IMG/VR virus record: IMGVR_UViG_3300042332_000965
Span: 1-64,000 of that record
Origin: a virus
DNA length: 64,000 nt
Strand: one strand, 5' to 3'
In this document: positions 50,885-59,129 of the stretch, piece by piece
How the letters are laid out: the number at the start of each line of letters is the position of its first letter
How positions within the stretch are numbered: the stretch's first letter is position 1
Program-made: the position numbers and the translations under genes
The notes under the pieces: generated by a model
What the model saw: the letters and a program-made list of their open reading frames with translations, nothing else
What the model was told of the DNA's origin: nothing
Database searches by the model: none

Positions 50885-50922
50885 CATTGTAGCATAAACT
50901 AACAGTTTGTGCAAATATCGGG

Positions 50923-51612
50923 TCACTTCTGCGTTTTAGCCCATTCTAATATCTCTTTAAGTCTGCGTGCCGAGCCCGCTCTAGCGGGCCAAGTCACGCT
51001 TCGCTCTACGTCTTCTATGGGTGTATACCAAGCAGAACCCCCAGAAACCACCCCAACGATTTCATCGTTTAGCAGCACAGGTCCGCCGCTTTGACCTGGA
51101 GAAACAACCGAGTCGCTGTGGATATAGTTCTCGTAAGCGAAGCTGACAATCCCAGAAGTTTTTAGCCAAGCTCCGTTGGCAAAGCCGAAAAAGTTAATCT
51201 GTAGTCCACTTGGTCGATACGAGAATCCTACCTTATCTACCTTGCTGTTCCGTTCCACGGAACCTAAGGGCATAGGTTTGAACTGCCTCTTGGTGCTGCA
51301 AAGCAGCACAGCTAGATCGGCTTTCTTGTCTACGGCTACTACCTTGGCATTCGGCATGTCCTTCACCGTATCGTTCTCCAGCGTGTAGACGCTGCCCTGA
51401 AACATATTGCCGCTGTCGGTTAAGACGACGTGGGCAGCGGTTCCAAGGTACGTCTTGTCGCCTACCTGTTCGAGCACGAAAGCCGTGCCCTGTGCTTGCT
51501 CCGGCGTTCGGATACGGAACACTCCGTTCTTGTCCGGATCGATCCCGAAAACGAGATTCCCCAGTAGGACTATGAAAAGTATAAATGCAGCTACAACGAA
51601 TAGTCGGTTCAT
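50923..51612 (-). CDS. Trypsin-like serine protease with signal anchor
   Basis: 229 residues, start MNRLFVVAAFILFIVLLGNLVFG (signal peptide or anchor). Catalytic triad in order: 'LGTAAHVVLT', 'DKKADLAVLLCS', 'VVSPGQSGGPVLLNDEIVGVVSG'. DegP-like chymotrypsin fold without PDZ. Exported, so it may act on envelope proteins. ATG overlaps the next gene's end. Confidence 0.85.
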   Translation of the reverse strand: MNRLFVVAAFILFIVLLGNLVFGIDPDKNGVFRIRTPEQAQGTAFVLEQVGDKTYLGTAAHVVLTDSGNMFQGSVYTLENDTVKDMPNAKVVAVDKKADLAVLLCSTKRQFKPMPLGSVERNSKVDKVGFSYRPSGLQINFFGFANGAWLKTSGIVSFAYENYIHSDSVVSPGQSGGPVLLNDEIVGVVSGGSAWYTPIEDVERSVTWPARAGSARRLKEILEWAKTQK

Positions 51613-51875
51613 TATTTCTTCTCTCCTGTTACTATTTCCGATATTTCCGATTCCACCGTATTCAGTAGGGTATTCCACCGCTGCCGGGCTTCTAGTGTGG
51701 TGTTATGAAATTGCCAATTCTCCCAAGTCTGCTGTACTCCTAGAAAACATAGGCCGGACATGGTAAACCCTATCATAGCCCATTCCCAAGTGCTAGCGAA
51801 CAAACCAGCACCTATCCAAACCCCTGCCCCTATGAATCCACAGATCATCTGTGTCTTGTACATTTTGTCGTTCAT
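51612..51875 (-). CDS. Small two-helix membrane protein
   Basis: 87 residues: 'MICGFIGAGVWIGAGLFAS' and 'WAMIGFTMSGLCFLGVQQTW' followed by a cytoplasmic helix. Sits upstream of the exported serine protease. Role unknown. Confidence 0.6.
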   Translation of the reverse strand: MNDKMYKTQMICGFIGAGVWIGAGLFASTWEWAMIGFTMSGLCFLGVQQTWENWQFHNTTLEARQRWNTLLNTVESEISEIVTGEKK

Positions 51876-51877
51876 GC

Positions 51878-52186
51878 CTAGTACCCCATATCTCCCAATT
51901 CTTGAAGTATATCCGTCTTTCGTTTCTTCCGAAAACGGTAAAGTCTTTCAGCCAAATCACCATGCTGTCGCATGGCATACATCATCAAATATGATATCAG
52001 AACATCTTCCGGCCAGTCGTAAGTTTTTGCGTACTGGCTGAAAGATTTTCGTATTTTTTCGTGAAACTCGTCACTTAATCGTTGATTGCGTTCTCTAACA
52101 GAGTCATTAGCTTCAGGTTCGTGACTCGCTTCCCGTCCAGAATCGCTGCCTGGATCAGACCTTTCTCCTGGATCGCTTTGCATAGT
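51878..52186 (-). CDS. Small helical hypothetical protein
   Basis: 102 residues if it begins at the ATG at 52186; the conserved-looking part is the C-terminal 'RLSDEFHEKIRKSFSQYAKTYDWPEDVLISYLMMYAMRQHGDLAERL'. The first 45 residues overlap the SNF2 gene and look disordered, so the start is uncertain. Confidence 0.5.
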   Translation of the reverse strand, partial: TMQSDPGERSDPGSDSGREASHEPEANDSVRERNQRLSDEFHEKIRKSFSQYAKTYDWPEDVLISYLMMYAMRQHGDLAERLYRFRKKRKTDILQELGDMGY

Positions 52187-53412
52187 TTCTCCTCGATCGT
52201 ATCTTTGGTTAGCAGGTATATGACTTCGTTCTCGCGAGTCTGCGAGATTCGGTCGGTACGACCGCTTAGCTGCTCGCAATCCCTTGGCGTCCAGGGTAGC
52301 TGTGCTACCACCGTCGTCTTAGCTGCTGTGAGCGTGATGCCTGCTCCCCCAGCTTTGATGTTGATGATAGCTAGCCGGACCTTCGGATCCGTCTGGAATG
52401 CCTCTACGTTAGCATCCCGCTTTTTGGCTGGAGTGCTGCCGTCGATTACCACTGACTCATGGGGCTCCGCAGCTCTGCGACGTACAACGTCGATGAACTG
52501 CTTATTGATCGCAAAGACGATCAGCTTCTCGCCGGGATTCTCCGCAAGGAATTTCCGAATCCACATGACTGTCCCTCTCGCTTTACAGCGAGCACACAGC
52601 ATCATTAGATTAGATAATAGTTGGAGTTTGTCAATACCTTTCCGGCGAAACGCTGGGGGCGTTCTTACGGTCCCCACATACTGCTTGTGGAGAATGTTAT
52701 AGGTTTCGCGATTCTCCATATCCACGAATTCCATGCGAACGGTCTGCTTCGGTAGATTCAAGATGGATTTAGGGCGGCGAATCATAAACGGTTTAATGCG
52801 TTCATGGAGTTCCTGGAGCTTAGTAGCTCCCTTGAACTGCCATCCAAATCGCTCATGGAATTCAGGCTGGCAATATCGCCATAGATATTCCCGCTCGTCC
52901 CCGAACATATCCGGACGGATCATGTTGAGTATGGGGTAGAAATCTGCTGGCATATTTGCGATGGGTGTCCCAGATAGTCCCATGACTCTGGGGCAGTGCT
53001 TCGCCAGAACCATAGCCGCCTGAGTCCACTTCGTGGCTTTGTTGGCCAGTTTATCACATTCATCGAATACGATGCACTTGTACTGATGCTCCAGGAGCCA
53101 AGGCTTCTGTGCATCCAGAATATCGTAGTTAAGGATCACCATGTCATGGTGCAAATCACCTTCGCACAAGGCTTCCCCTCGAATAATGACCGCCTTGCGG
53201 TCAGGTAGCTGCTGCTCGAATTCCTTTTTCCAGTGCCCCAGGACCGCTGGCGGACATACCACAAGGCAAGGCCACTGGTTTAGGTGCTCTAGGTAGAGAA
53301 CAGTGGAGAGCGTTTTTCCGACCCCAGGAGGGTCAGCAACTAAGACTCTACCATCGTTCTTAATGAGAAAATCCCGAGCTTCTATTTGGTGGGGTTTGGG
53401 ATCCTTACGCAT
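52075..53412 (-). CDS. SNF2-type DNA helicase
   Basis: 445 residues. Walker A 'VLVADPPGVGKTLSTVLY', motif II 'CIVFDECDKLAN', motif III 'VMGLSGTPIAN', motif V 'LAIINIKAGGAGITLTAAKT' and motif VI 'DCEQLSGRTDRISQ'. Compact phage SNF2 helicases remodel protein-DNA complexes or support replication and recombination. Confidence 0.9.
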   Translation of the reverse strand: MRKDPKPHQIEARDFLIKNDGRVLVADPPGVGKTLSTVLYLEHLNQWPCLVVCPPAVLGHWKKEFEQQLPDRKAVIIRGEALCEGDLHHDMVILNYDILDAQKPWLLEHQYKCIVFDECDKLANKATKWTQAAMVLAKHCPRVMGLSGTPIANMPADFYPILNMIRPDMFGDEREYLWRYCQPEFHERFGWQFKGATKLQELHERIKPFMIRRPKSILNLPKQTVRMEFVDMENRETYNILHKQYVGTVRTPPAFRRKGIDKLQLLSNLMMLCARCKARGTVMWIRKFLAENPGEKLIVFAINKQFIDVVRRRAAEPHESVVIDGSTPAKKRDANVEAFQTDPKVRLAIINIKAGGAGITLTAAKTTVVAQLPWTPRDCEQLSGRTDRISQTRENEVIYLLTKDTIEEKLCKAIQEKGLIQAAILDGKRVTNLKLMTLLENAIND

Positions 53413-53788
53413 TATCTTGCACCTGACAGAAAATGCTCCATTGCTCTAACTTACCGTCAGCTCTACTTATACCGAATCTAAAAGGATCCTTTGCCATATA
53501 GGCGCAGAGATATCCTGTCTGCCATTCCTCCTTCTCCGTGTCTCTGCACCTACATCTAACCGGACCATTCTCAAGGTCGCTGGGGCGGGCGTCTCGCCAT
53601 GTAGGTACCGGTCGCATCACTACGTATAGAAACTTAGATGTATAGGTCTTAGTCCACTTAGCGACTTCGGGCTGGAATACATCCAGGTCTAGGTAGTGAT
53701 CGCCTTGCGATAACTCACGCACTTCTCCCGTGTACTCGAACCCTTCGAATTCCGGTAATGTCACTGTGGCCTTAACTGTCTTGTTCAT
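53405..53788 (-). CDS. Paralogous small protein with 'EGFEYTGEVRELSQGDHYL' motif
   Basis: 127 residues, start MNKTVKATVTLPEFEG. It carries the first family block fully, then 'VVMRPVPTWRDARPSDLENGPVRCRCRDTEKEEWQTGYL', resembling the 25377/26487 branch rather than the 37431 branch. Overlaps the SNF2 gene by eight bases. Confidence 0.75.
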   Translation of the reverse strand: MNKTVKATVTLPEFEGFEYTGEVRELSQGDHYLDLDVFQPEVAKWTKTYTSKFLYVVMRPVPTWRDARPSDLENGPVRCRCRDTEKEEWQTGYLCAYMAKDPFRFGISRADGKLEQWSIFCQVQDNA

Positions 53789-54116
53789 TAGTTTGTACCT
53801 CACATTGTCTATAGAATCGACCCTTAGCTGTTTTCCAGCCTGCTCCAGGTCGGTAACCGACCACTGTATCGTAGTCCCAACAATCGTATTGCGTCTGACG
53901 TAGCCTCGCTAAGCGAGGTTTATCGTCCCATTTACCGGGAGTCATCTTACGCCAAGATGCGGCTAGCCGCACGATGGCGACTGGTTGTGCCGTTGAGGTA
54001 TATTCTCGACCTGTCCACTCGTGAACTGTGTTGGTGTCATGTAAGTACAGCTCCCCTGCGGTAGGATAGCCAATACGAACTAGATCATATTCCTCTGGAA
54101 TTCCGGGGACATTCAT
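53772..54116 (-). CDS. Paralogous small protein, divergent copy
   Basis: 114 residues. 'IPEEYDLVRIGYPTAGELYLHD' aligns with the first block of the family and 'VAIVRLAASWRKMTPGKWDD' with the central one; 'RLRQTQYDCWDYDTVVGYRPGAGWKTAKGRF' follows. Adjacent to another copy, so tandem duplication is likely. Confidence 0.7.
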   Translation of the reverse strand: MNVPGIPEEYDLVRIGYPTAGELYLHDTNTVHEWTGREYTSTAQPVAIVRLAASWRKMTPGKWDDKPRLARLRQTQYDCWDYDTVVGYRPGAGWKTAKGRFYRQCEVQTNEQDS

Positions 54117-54349
54117 TTACGTACTTCCTTCAGCATCTCCTCGATCGTATCACGAACAAGGTCGGCACCTGTCCCTGTAATTTGCTGCGTGGATACGGTG
54201 CGGATTGCCGATAAGTTTAGGCTAGTGGTGTCCGACAGCGGACTCGTAGTAGCCAGTATAGCAATCTCCACGCCTACAGCATCGTCTGTTTTCGTGAAGG
54301 AAACGCTCTCGCCGTCCTTCAATTGCCTTAGTAGTTCTTTCAGTTGCAT
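54113..54349 (-). CDS. Small hypothetical protein
   Basis: 78 residues, MQLKELLRQLKDGESVSF onward; a helix, a beta region and a C-terminal helix 'GADLVRDTIEEMLKEVRK'. Unknown. Confidence 0.6.
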   Translation of the reverse strand: MQLKELLRQLKDGESVSFTKTDDAVGVEIAILATTSPLSDTTSLNLSAIRTVSTQQITGTGADLVRDTIEEMLKEVRK

Positions 54350-54352
54350 GTG

Positions 54353-54622
54353 TTACTCCGCTGTGCTTACTACGTGGTGAATGGTGTGGGTTTGGCCTTT
54401 GCCGTGGTGGACGATCTCTGGCCACTGCGTGTTCCCTCGGGCGTCTGTGTAGTAGACCCGAGTACCTTGATGACGGAAAGAGTAGACTTTCACCCCATCA
54501 TGTTCGAATAGAAGCTCTACTTCGTAACTTGGGTTACTAGTGTATTGGATTGCTTGGGGTCGTGGTAGGTCACAACCTACGAGGACCAAGAGTAGTGCGG
54601 CTAGAATTACTGTTCTTTTCAT
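54353..54622 (-). CDS. Small lipoprotein (DUF4884-like)
   Basis: 89 residues. Signal with lipobox 'LLLVLVGCDLPRP', then 'EVELLFEHDGVKVYSFRHQGTRVYYTDARGN', which resembles DUF4884 lipoproteins of phages and bacteria. Likely inserted in a host membrane, possibly for exclusion or lysis timing. Confidence 0.7.
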   Translation of the reverse strand: MKRTVILAALLLVLVGCDLPRPQAIQYTSNPSYEVELLFEHDGVKVYSFRHQGTRVYYTDARGNTQWPEIVHHGKGQTHTIHHVVSTAE

Positions 54623-55096
54623 TTAGTTACCTACTAGTACGATTTTGTTTCTTTTGTGATACACTTTTTGGCGAATAGATTCAATGTCTTCCTGGACTGC
54701 GGCGACTGGCCGCTTGACTCGCTTTGCGAGTGTTTTGATGGTAATCTTGTTTTGGCTCTGAATACTGTTAACCAGTTCAGTTTCGTCCCGGTCCAACGTG
54801 AGGCGGCTTTGCTCGACGATGTTGATGTCTTTTTGTAGCAAAGCTGGGTGACGACCCAGCCTTCGACGTAGGCTAAACAGAAACGATCGCACCATCCAGT
54901 AGGTGAATCTAGTGCGAGACGAACGGCTCGGATCGAACTTATGTCGGTGTTTTACGTAATAAAAGTAGAATTCTTGCATTAAATCTTCTGGTTCTAGACC
55001 TAAAACTGTGTTAATCCTGGCGGATTTGTGTAGAATTCCATAGATGAACTTGGCTTGTCCGTCAAAAGCATGGTCGATTTCAGCGGTGATTTGCAT
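54623..55096 (-). CDS. Sigma-factor-like protein
   Basis: 157 residues. 'LEPEDLMQEFYFYYVKHRHKFDPSRSSRTRFTYWMVRSFLFSLRRRL' matches sigma70 region 2 of small sigma factors (core-binding and -10 recognition). The C-terminal 'SIQSQNKITIKTLAKRVKRPVAAVQEDIESIRQKV' is a candidate region 4 helix-turn-helix. It has a strong sigma70 promoter and may direct RNA polymerase to the repeated phage motif. Confidence 0.75.
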   Translation of the reverse strand: MQITAEIDHAFDGQAKFIYGILHKSARINTVLGLEPEDLMQEFYFYYVKHRHKFDPSRSSRTRFTYWMVRSFLFSLRRRLGRHPALLQKDINIVEQSRLTLDRDETELVNSIQSQNKITIKTLAKRVKRPVAAVQEDIESIRQKVYHKRNKIVLVGN

Positions 55097-55129
55097 AGCT
55101 TGCTCCGTTAAGTGATTTGTTACAGGAGT

Positions 55130-55158
55130 ATCTTACAGGATACTACACAAGCTGACAA
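55130..55158 (-). promoter_or_regulatory. sigma70-like promoter of the sigma-like gene
   Basis: Minus strand TTGTCA (55158-55153), 17 nt, TAAGAT (55135-55130). It is about 35 nt upstream of the start at 55096. A divergent plus-strand promoter for the gene at 55189 may overlap (TTGTTA near 55118). Confidence 0.7.
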
Positions 55159-55188
55159 GTCCCTACAGCCGAAAAGGAAAAGTTTTCT

Positions 55189-55863
55189 ATGAGTAGAGTT
55201 CTTGTTTGCTCTTGTACGCATTGTCCAGCAATGCTTTCTCGGTTTCCTAAGTTCCTAGAGAAGGTTTGGAACGAGTACCGGTGTAACCGGTTTGTTCATT
55301 TGGGTGATTTGGTAGATAATGCTGCGATTAGTTACCATGAGAAGCACCCAGGGCTTTCAAGTGCCCCTGAAGAATACAAAGCAGCTAAAAAACAAATCAA
55401 AGAAATCACAAGCCGCTTTCCCAAAGCGGATCTAATCCTAGGCAATCACGATGCCTTATCTACTAGACAAGCCGAAACGATTGGCTTACTCCCTGAATGG
55501 CTAAAAGATTTCAAGGAAATCTGGGAACTACCTAAAGCCTGGAAAGTACATGCTCGCTTCAGCGAGCTGGTTATCGACGATGTTCTCTACCTCCACGGCG
55601 ATAGCGGTAAAGGTGGGCAATTTGGGGCCGTTAAAACAGCCATGATGAAGTTCCAGTCTGTAGCGATGGGACATTTACACTCTGAATTCGGTACTTGGTA
55701 CTTCGCTAACAGCGAACGAAAGATCTTTGGTACCAACGTAGGCTGTGGCGCGGACCACCACGCCCTTGCCTTCGAGTACGGACGTAAGTTTCAAAAGAAA
55801 CCTATTGTCGGTTGTGCTGTTATACTAGATGGGTTCCCCATCAACATACCAATGGATCTCTAA
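55189..55863 (+). CDS. Calcineurin-like metallophosphoesterase
   Basis: 224 residues. 'VCSCTHCPAML' (CxH at motif I in place of DxH), 'FVHLGDLVDN', 'LILGNHDALS', 'LYLHGD' and 'AMGHLHSEFG'. Standard phosphoesterase order with one substitution. Could be a nucleotidase or RNA/DNA phosphatase. First gene of a short plus-strand operon. Confidence 0.8.
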   Translation: MSRVLVCSCTHCPAMLSRFPKFLEKVWNEYRCNRFVHLGDLVDNAAISYHEKHPGLSSAPEEYKAAKKQIKEITSRFPKADLILGNHDALSTRQAETIGLLPEWLKDFKEIWELPKAWKVHARFSELVIDDVLYLHGDSGKGGQFGAVKTAMMKFQSVAMGHLHSEFGTWYFANSERKIFGTNVGCGADHHALAFEYGRKFQKKPIVGCAVILDGFPINIPMDL

Positions 55864-55864
55864 T

Positions 55865-56170
55865 ATGCCTGTAAATGTGCTGTCTCGCCTAGCTGCTTAC
55901 TATAGGCGTCGGTTTCCCGACCTGAAGTTTCGTATTGTACGGGCTAAGCTAGTCGAAGATTTCGCAACTACTCACGCAGACAACGGTAGATTCATAATCA
56001 CTCTCGATCGTAAGCTCCCGCAAGATGTGGCCTGCTTTATCCTAAGCCATGAATTGGCTCATGGGCTCTCTTGGCACATGGATACGGAAGAACACGGGCC
56101 TGCATTTTGGGCAGCTTACCAAAAGACCTACGACGAATATCTGAAATTCCTGGCCACTCTGATACAATAG
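55865..56170 (+). CDS. Minimal zinc metalloprotease (SprT/M48-like)
   Basis: 101 residues. 'FILSHELAHGLSWHMDTEEHGPAFWAAY' contains HELAH and a third His in EEHGPAFW, as in SprT/WSS1-type proteases. Starts two bases after the phosphoesterase stop. Such minimal domains may trim DNA-protein crosslinks or host proteins. Confidence 0.75.
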   Translation: MPVNVLSRLAAYYRRRFPDLKFRIVRAKLVEDFATTHADNGRFIITLDRKLPQDVACFILSHELAHGLSWHMDTEEHGPAFWAAYQKTYDEYLKFLATLIQ

Positions 56171-56194
56171 CATTGTCCCCAACAGAAAGCATTT

Positions 56195-56851
56195 ATGGCA
56201 CGCAAACGAAAAACTCCAGTGTCGCAAAACGAAACTACTTCGTTTCACGAAGCTCCTCGCAGGTTAAAGCTTAACGAAAGCCAACAAAGCCTATGGTATC
56301 TCGCAGATACACTACCTCTAGCTGTAGGCGTCGGACCCGCAGGAACGGGTAAGACGTATGCTGCTTTGGCTTGGGCTAAGGCTGCCTTGGATGCGAAACG
56401 CATCGAGCAGATCTGCTATATTCGCAGCCCTTTGGAGATGGGTCGATCGAAGCTTGGGTTTATCCCAGGATCTGCCCAAGAAAAGATGCAGCCGTATTTG
56501 GCTCCGCTACATGCTATAGCCAAGGAACTCGGGATTCATCCGGATTGCCTCAACACGTTTCCATTGCCTTATATCCAAGGCATGACGTTCTCCAAGGCTT
56601 GTGTGATCTTAGACGAAGCCCAGAACCTCTGTATTGAGGAGTTCCGAGCTTTAGTGACTCGGCTAGGCCGAGATAGCTCGCTGATTATCCTAGGTGACCC
56701 GGAACAAGATACCAGAGGGATGGGCGGCCTGCCGGTCTTCCTGAGGGCCGTAAACGGCCTTCCTAGCGTAGGCATCCAAGTGTTTGACGCTAAGGACAAC
56801 ATGCGTCACCCTGTGATTATAGAGGTGCTTACAGCACTCAGAGGGCTTTAG
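56195..56851 (+). CDS. phoH: PhoH-like ATPase
   Basis: 218 residues. Walker A 'GVGPAGTGKTYAALAWA', 'IRSPLEMGRSKLGFIPGS', Walker B 'CVILDEAQNLCIEEFRALVTRLG' and 'IILGDPEQDTRGM', a full PhoH domain. PhoH proteins are common in phages; a helicase or RNase role is proposed. It ends overlapping the convergent gene by four bases. Confidence 0.92.
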   Translation: MARKRKTPVSQNETTSFHEAPRRLKLNESQQSLWYLADTLPLAVGVGPAGTGKTYAALAWAKAALDAKRIEQICYIRSPLEMGRSKLGFIPGSAQEKMQPYLAPLHAIAKELGIHPDCLNTFPLPYIQGMTFSKACVILDEAQNLCIEEFRALVTRLGRDSSLIILGDPEQDTRGMGGLPVFLRAVNGLPSVGIQVFDAKDNMRHPVIIEVLTALRGL

Positions 56852-57204
56852 GCTGGCGGAATATCCTCCCATCGGGGTTCGCCGATCAATTTGACGGTTA
56901 TACCGTCCTCTGCCCACTCCGTAATCACAACATCCTGTACATAGCGTCGGTCCCCGACGACCACGCTAACGGACGAAAAGCCGTGCCACCCTTTACTGAT
57001 TGACATAAACAGATCCGGCTGCGGCACATACTTCACCGTAGCTGTAGCCTCTATAACATCGGGCATGTATGTTTTCCAGGGGCGATTAGCCCACACCGGG
57101 CCGTTGGCTTCTGTAGGTTTGTGGGCTACTTCAACATTGGAACAAGTTACGTTCTGGATCTCGTAACTCTTACCATTACCTAGACGGATAGTGGCTCTAC
57201 TCAT
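56848..57204 (-). CDS. Hypothetical protein
   Basis: 118 residues, start MSRATIRLGNGKSYEIQN. Beta-rich with 'VEVAHKPTEANGPVWANRPWKTYMPDVIEATATVKYVPQPDLFM', a pattern reminiscent of phage tail or coat-like beta proteins. Unknown. Confidence 0.65.
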   Translation of the reverse strand: MSRATIRLGNGKSYEIQNVTCSNVEVAHKPTEANGPVWANRPWKTYMPDVIEATATVKYVPQPDLFMSISKGWHGFSSVSVVVGDRRYVQDVVITEWAEDGITVKLIGEPRWEDIPPA

Positions 57205-57205
57205 T

Positions 57206-57592
57206 TCAATTTCCTTTAGGTAATAGTAATCTAAACTTAGGATCGAGAACCTTTTGATCTCGTCTTTCAGGATCATACGTTGTTTCTGTCTCGCGGTAAA
57301 GATCCGAATAGACCTTTATCTGCCCTTTTCTATTTGGAAGCACTGCTTCCCACTGACCGCCTGCGGTCTTATATGGAATGCCGATCGAATTCATATCGGT
57401 AAGCATGTACCATTCACGGACAATAAACTTGTTCTCGGCTGGGAGCTTTTCCCACAGGATCACCTGCGAGAACTTAGGCTTCCCATCCTTTGCGTCGTAA
57501 ACGACGTTGTGCTCGATCATATCCACTGGGGTCCGTTTCGGACCCAATGTCAGCGGAACGCTGGCCAGGAGTAGTATAGCTAGGAATTTCAT
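57206..57592 (-). CDS. Exported hypothetical protein
   Basis: 128 residues with an N-terminal signal peptide MKFLAILLLASVPLTLG. The mature part is beta-rich ('HNVVYDAKDGKPKFSQVILWEKLPAENKFIVREWYML'). One base separates it from the next gene. No family known to me. Confidence 0.7.
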   Translation of the reverse strand: MKFLAILLLASVPLTLGPKRTPVDMIEHNVVYDAKDGKPKFSQVILWEKLPAENKFIVREWYMLTDMNSIGIPYKTAGGQWEAVLPNRKGQIKVYSDLYRETETTYDPERRDQKVLDPKFRLLLPKGN

Positions 57593-58053
57593 TCTTTCTT
57601 TCCCTTAGTTCTCGCCTCTCGGCGAGCTTTGATTTGTTGTTCGGTTAGGCCCTGGAACAGGGCAATGCTGTTTCCTAGCACCTTGATGAACTGGGCTAGA
57701 TCTCCGTAGCCTACAATCCGTAATACTGGGAGCCCCGTAGGGCTCAGTAGATACCACTCCTCGACCAAGGTTCGCTTAGAAATCATAAGGGCTTGCAGCC
57801 CTGTAGATTGTTCGATCTCTTGGATGAACTTAGGCTTATGTCTGCTTGGGGCCGGAGGGCGGCCATTAGGTAGAGGTTTCCGATAGTTCCGCAAAGCTTC
57901 TCGAATCAAAGGCAGGCTGTAACCTGTAAGCTCCCGGACCTTTTCGTAGGTCATGTCGGTACCTAAGGAACTAGCTGCTGCCTTGATTTCTTGTTTAGCT
58001 TTCTTGCTGGGAAGCAAGCTAGCTTTGACTCTCGGTTTCGGATTCCCCGGCAT
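57589..58053 (-). CDS. Putative DNA-binding protein
   Basis: 154 residues, basic ends. 'MTYEKVRELTGYSLPLIREALRNYRKPLPNGRP' is a helix-turn-helix-like segment (MarR/'winged' style). 'LVEEWYLLSPTGLPVLRIVGYGDL' follows. Could be a regulator. Unknown family. Confidence 0.6.
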   Translation of the reverse strand: MPGNPKPRVKASLLPSKKAKQEIKAAASSLGTDMTYEKVRELTGYSLPLIREALRNYRKPLPNGRPPAPSRHKPKFIQEIEQSTGLQALMISKRTLVEEWYLLSPTGLPVLRIVGYGDLAQFIKVLGNSIALFQGLTEQQIKARREARTKGKKE

Positions 58054-58291
58054 CTGGAACTTGTCCTGCTACGTGTACAACCAATTGATGGATCGGCTCG
58101 CCCCATTCAGTCAAAGGGAGATTCCTGTCGGACTGCTCCGTAAATGGACGGCAATCTTCATTGCAGTGCGGACAACCTACGCTCGAAGGGCTGAGGTAGT
58201 CTCGGGTGGTTTCTTCCCACTGGCAACCACAGTTGTCGCAGTGGAACTCTTGCCAACCGTGTCGTTCTGTATTTGGCTTTGGCCTTGACAT
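58019..58291 (-). CDS. Small zinc-ribbon protein
   Basis: 90 residues, 'FHCDNCGCQWEETTRDYLSPSSVGCPHCNEDC' is a C4 zinc ribbon. Acts in the cytoplasm, maybe nucleic acid or host protein binding. It overlaps the next gene by 35 bp. Confidence 0.65.
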   Translation of the reverse strand: MSRPKPNTERHGWQEFHCDNCGCQWEETTRDYLSPSSVGCPHCNEDCRPFTEQSDRNLPLTEWGEPIHQLVVHVAGQVPDAGESETESQS

Positions 58292-58292
58292 T

Positions 58293-59129
58293 CTAAACTC
58301 CTACCCATGACGAGGGCATCATACCGGGGGGACTGTAATCGCGGAACCAACGCTTAGGGAACACCGTATTGGTGTTATTGTAGCTCATAGCCCGCAGTCG
58401 CCCTAACCAGCTAAAGCTGGAATTGGCGATAGCGAAGTAGGGCTGGAATGCCATACTATACAACTGGGCCGCATCACCGTCAACATAGTCTTCAGCATAA
58501 ATCACATTATCTAGTCCCAGCTTGGGAACCAGCTCTGTCGAACACCAAATGGTGTCGTCACTGTAGACGACCAGTTGGGTATCGTCTTTTTGAAGCACGT
58601 TACGGCTCATTAGGAGCGATATTGCTTCCTGGTAGTATTCCACACCCAGTACGCCGTGGAACGCTAGAGCGTTGGGGTTAAGGTAGTCCGATCGACGGAT
58701 GTGGATGCCGATGTTATGTTCGTATTTATCCATAGCACCCAGTAGATGCCCGATCGGATTGTTACCGACGCTTGTAGGCAGCATAAAGATGTGTCGAAGC
58801 TCCCAGAAATCAGGTAAGGCTGAAAGCCTTTGGAAGTAGCCTTGGATTCTGTAGTCTTTACCGTCGTTGGGTACGGAATCTACTTCGCCGGAGAGGGGTG
58901 TAACCCCTGCTGGCGTTTCGTCTACCGTCTCTGCTGGATGCAGGAGCAAGGTATTCAGGGTGAACTGCCTCGGTGTGATACCGGAATTAGGATCTTGGTG
59001 GGCATTGAGAAAGCTGAGATCGCATACAACTCTTGCTATATTCGGCTTAGCTAGCTTGATAGCTGCTGCATATTGGCAGGCTTGGTTGGCTAGGCCGCCC
59101 ATAAGCGTGACGTAGATGGTTTGTCTCAC
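58293..59129 (-). CDS. Alpha-1,2-fucosyltransferase-like (GT11)
   Basis: 278 residues from the GTG at 59129 (GTGA overlap with the previous stop, GAGG upstream). 'MGGLANQACQYAAAIKLA' is the family 11 N-terminal signature and 'NIGIHIRRSDYL' the HxRxxDY donor motif; 'PYFAIANSSFSWLGRLRA' follows. It likely adds fucose or a similar sugar to a glycan. Unexpected in a phage and part of its glycan toolkit. Confidence 0.85.
   Translation of the reverse strand: MRQTIYVTLMGGLANQACQYAAAIKLAKPNIARVVCDLSFLNAHQDPNSGITPRQFTLNTLLLHPAETVDETPAGVTPLSGEVDSVPNDGKDYRIQGYFQRLSALPDFWELRHIFMLPTSVGNNPIGHLLGAMDKYEHNIGIHIRRSDYLNPNALAFHGVLGVEYYQEAISLLMSRNVLQKDDTQLVVYSDDTIWCSTELVPKLGLDNVIYAEDYVDGDAAQLYSMAFQPYFAIANSSFSWLGRLRAMSYNNTNTVFPKRWFRDYSPPGMMPSSWVGV

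Noticed and set aside
50821-50926. Longer start for the HNH gene at 50926
   Set aside because: The extension would cross a strong bidirectional terminator; the ATG at 50821 is the likely start.
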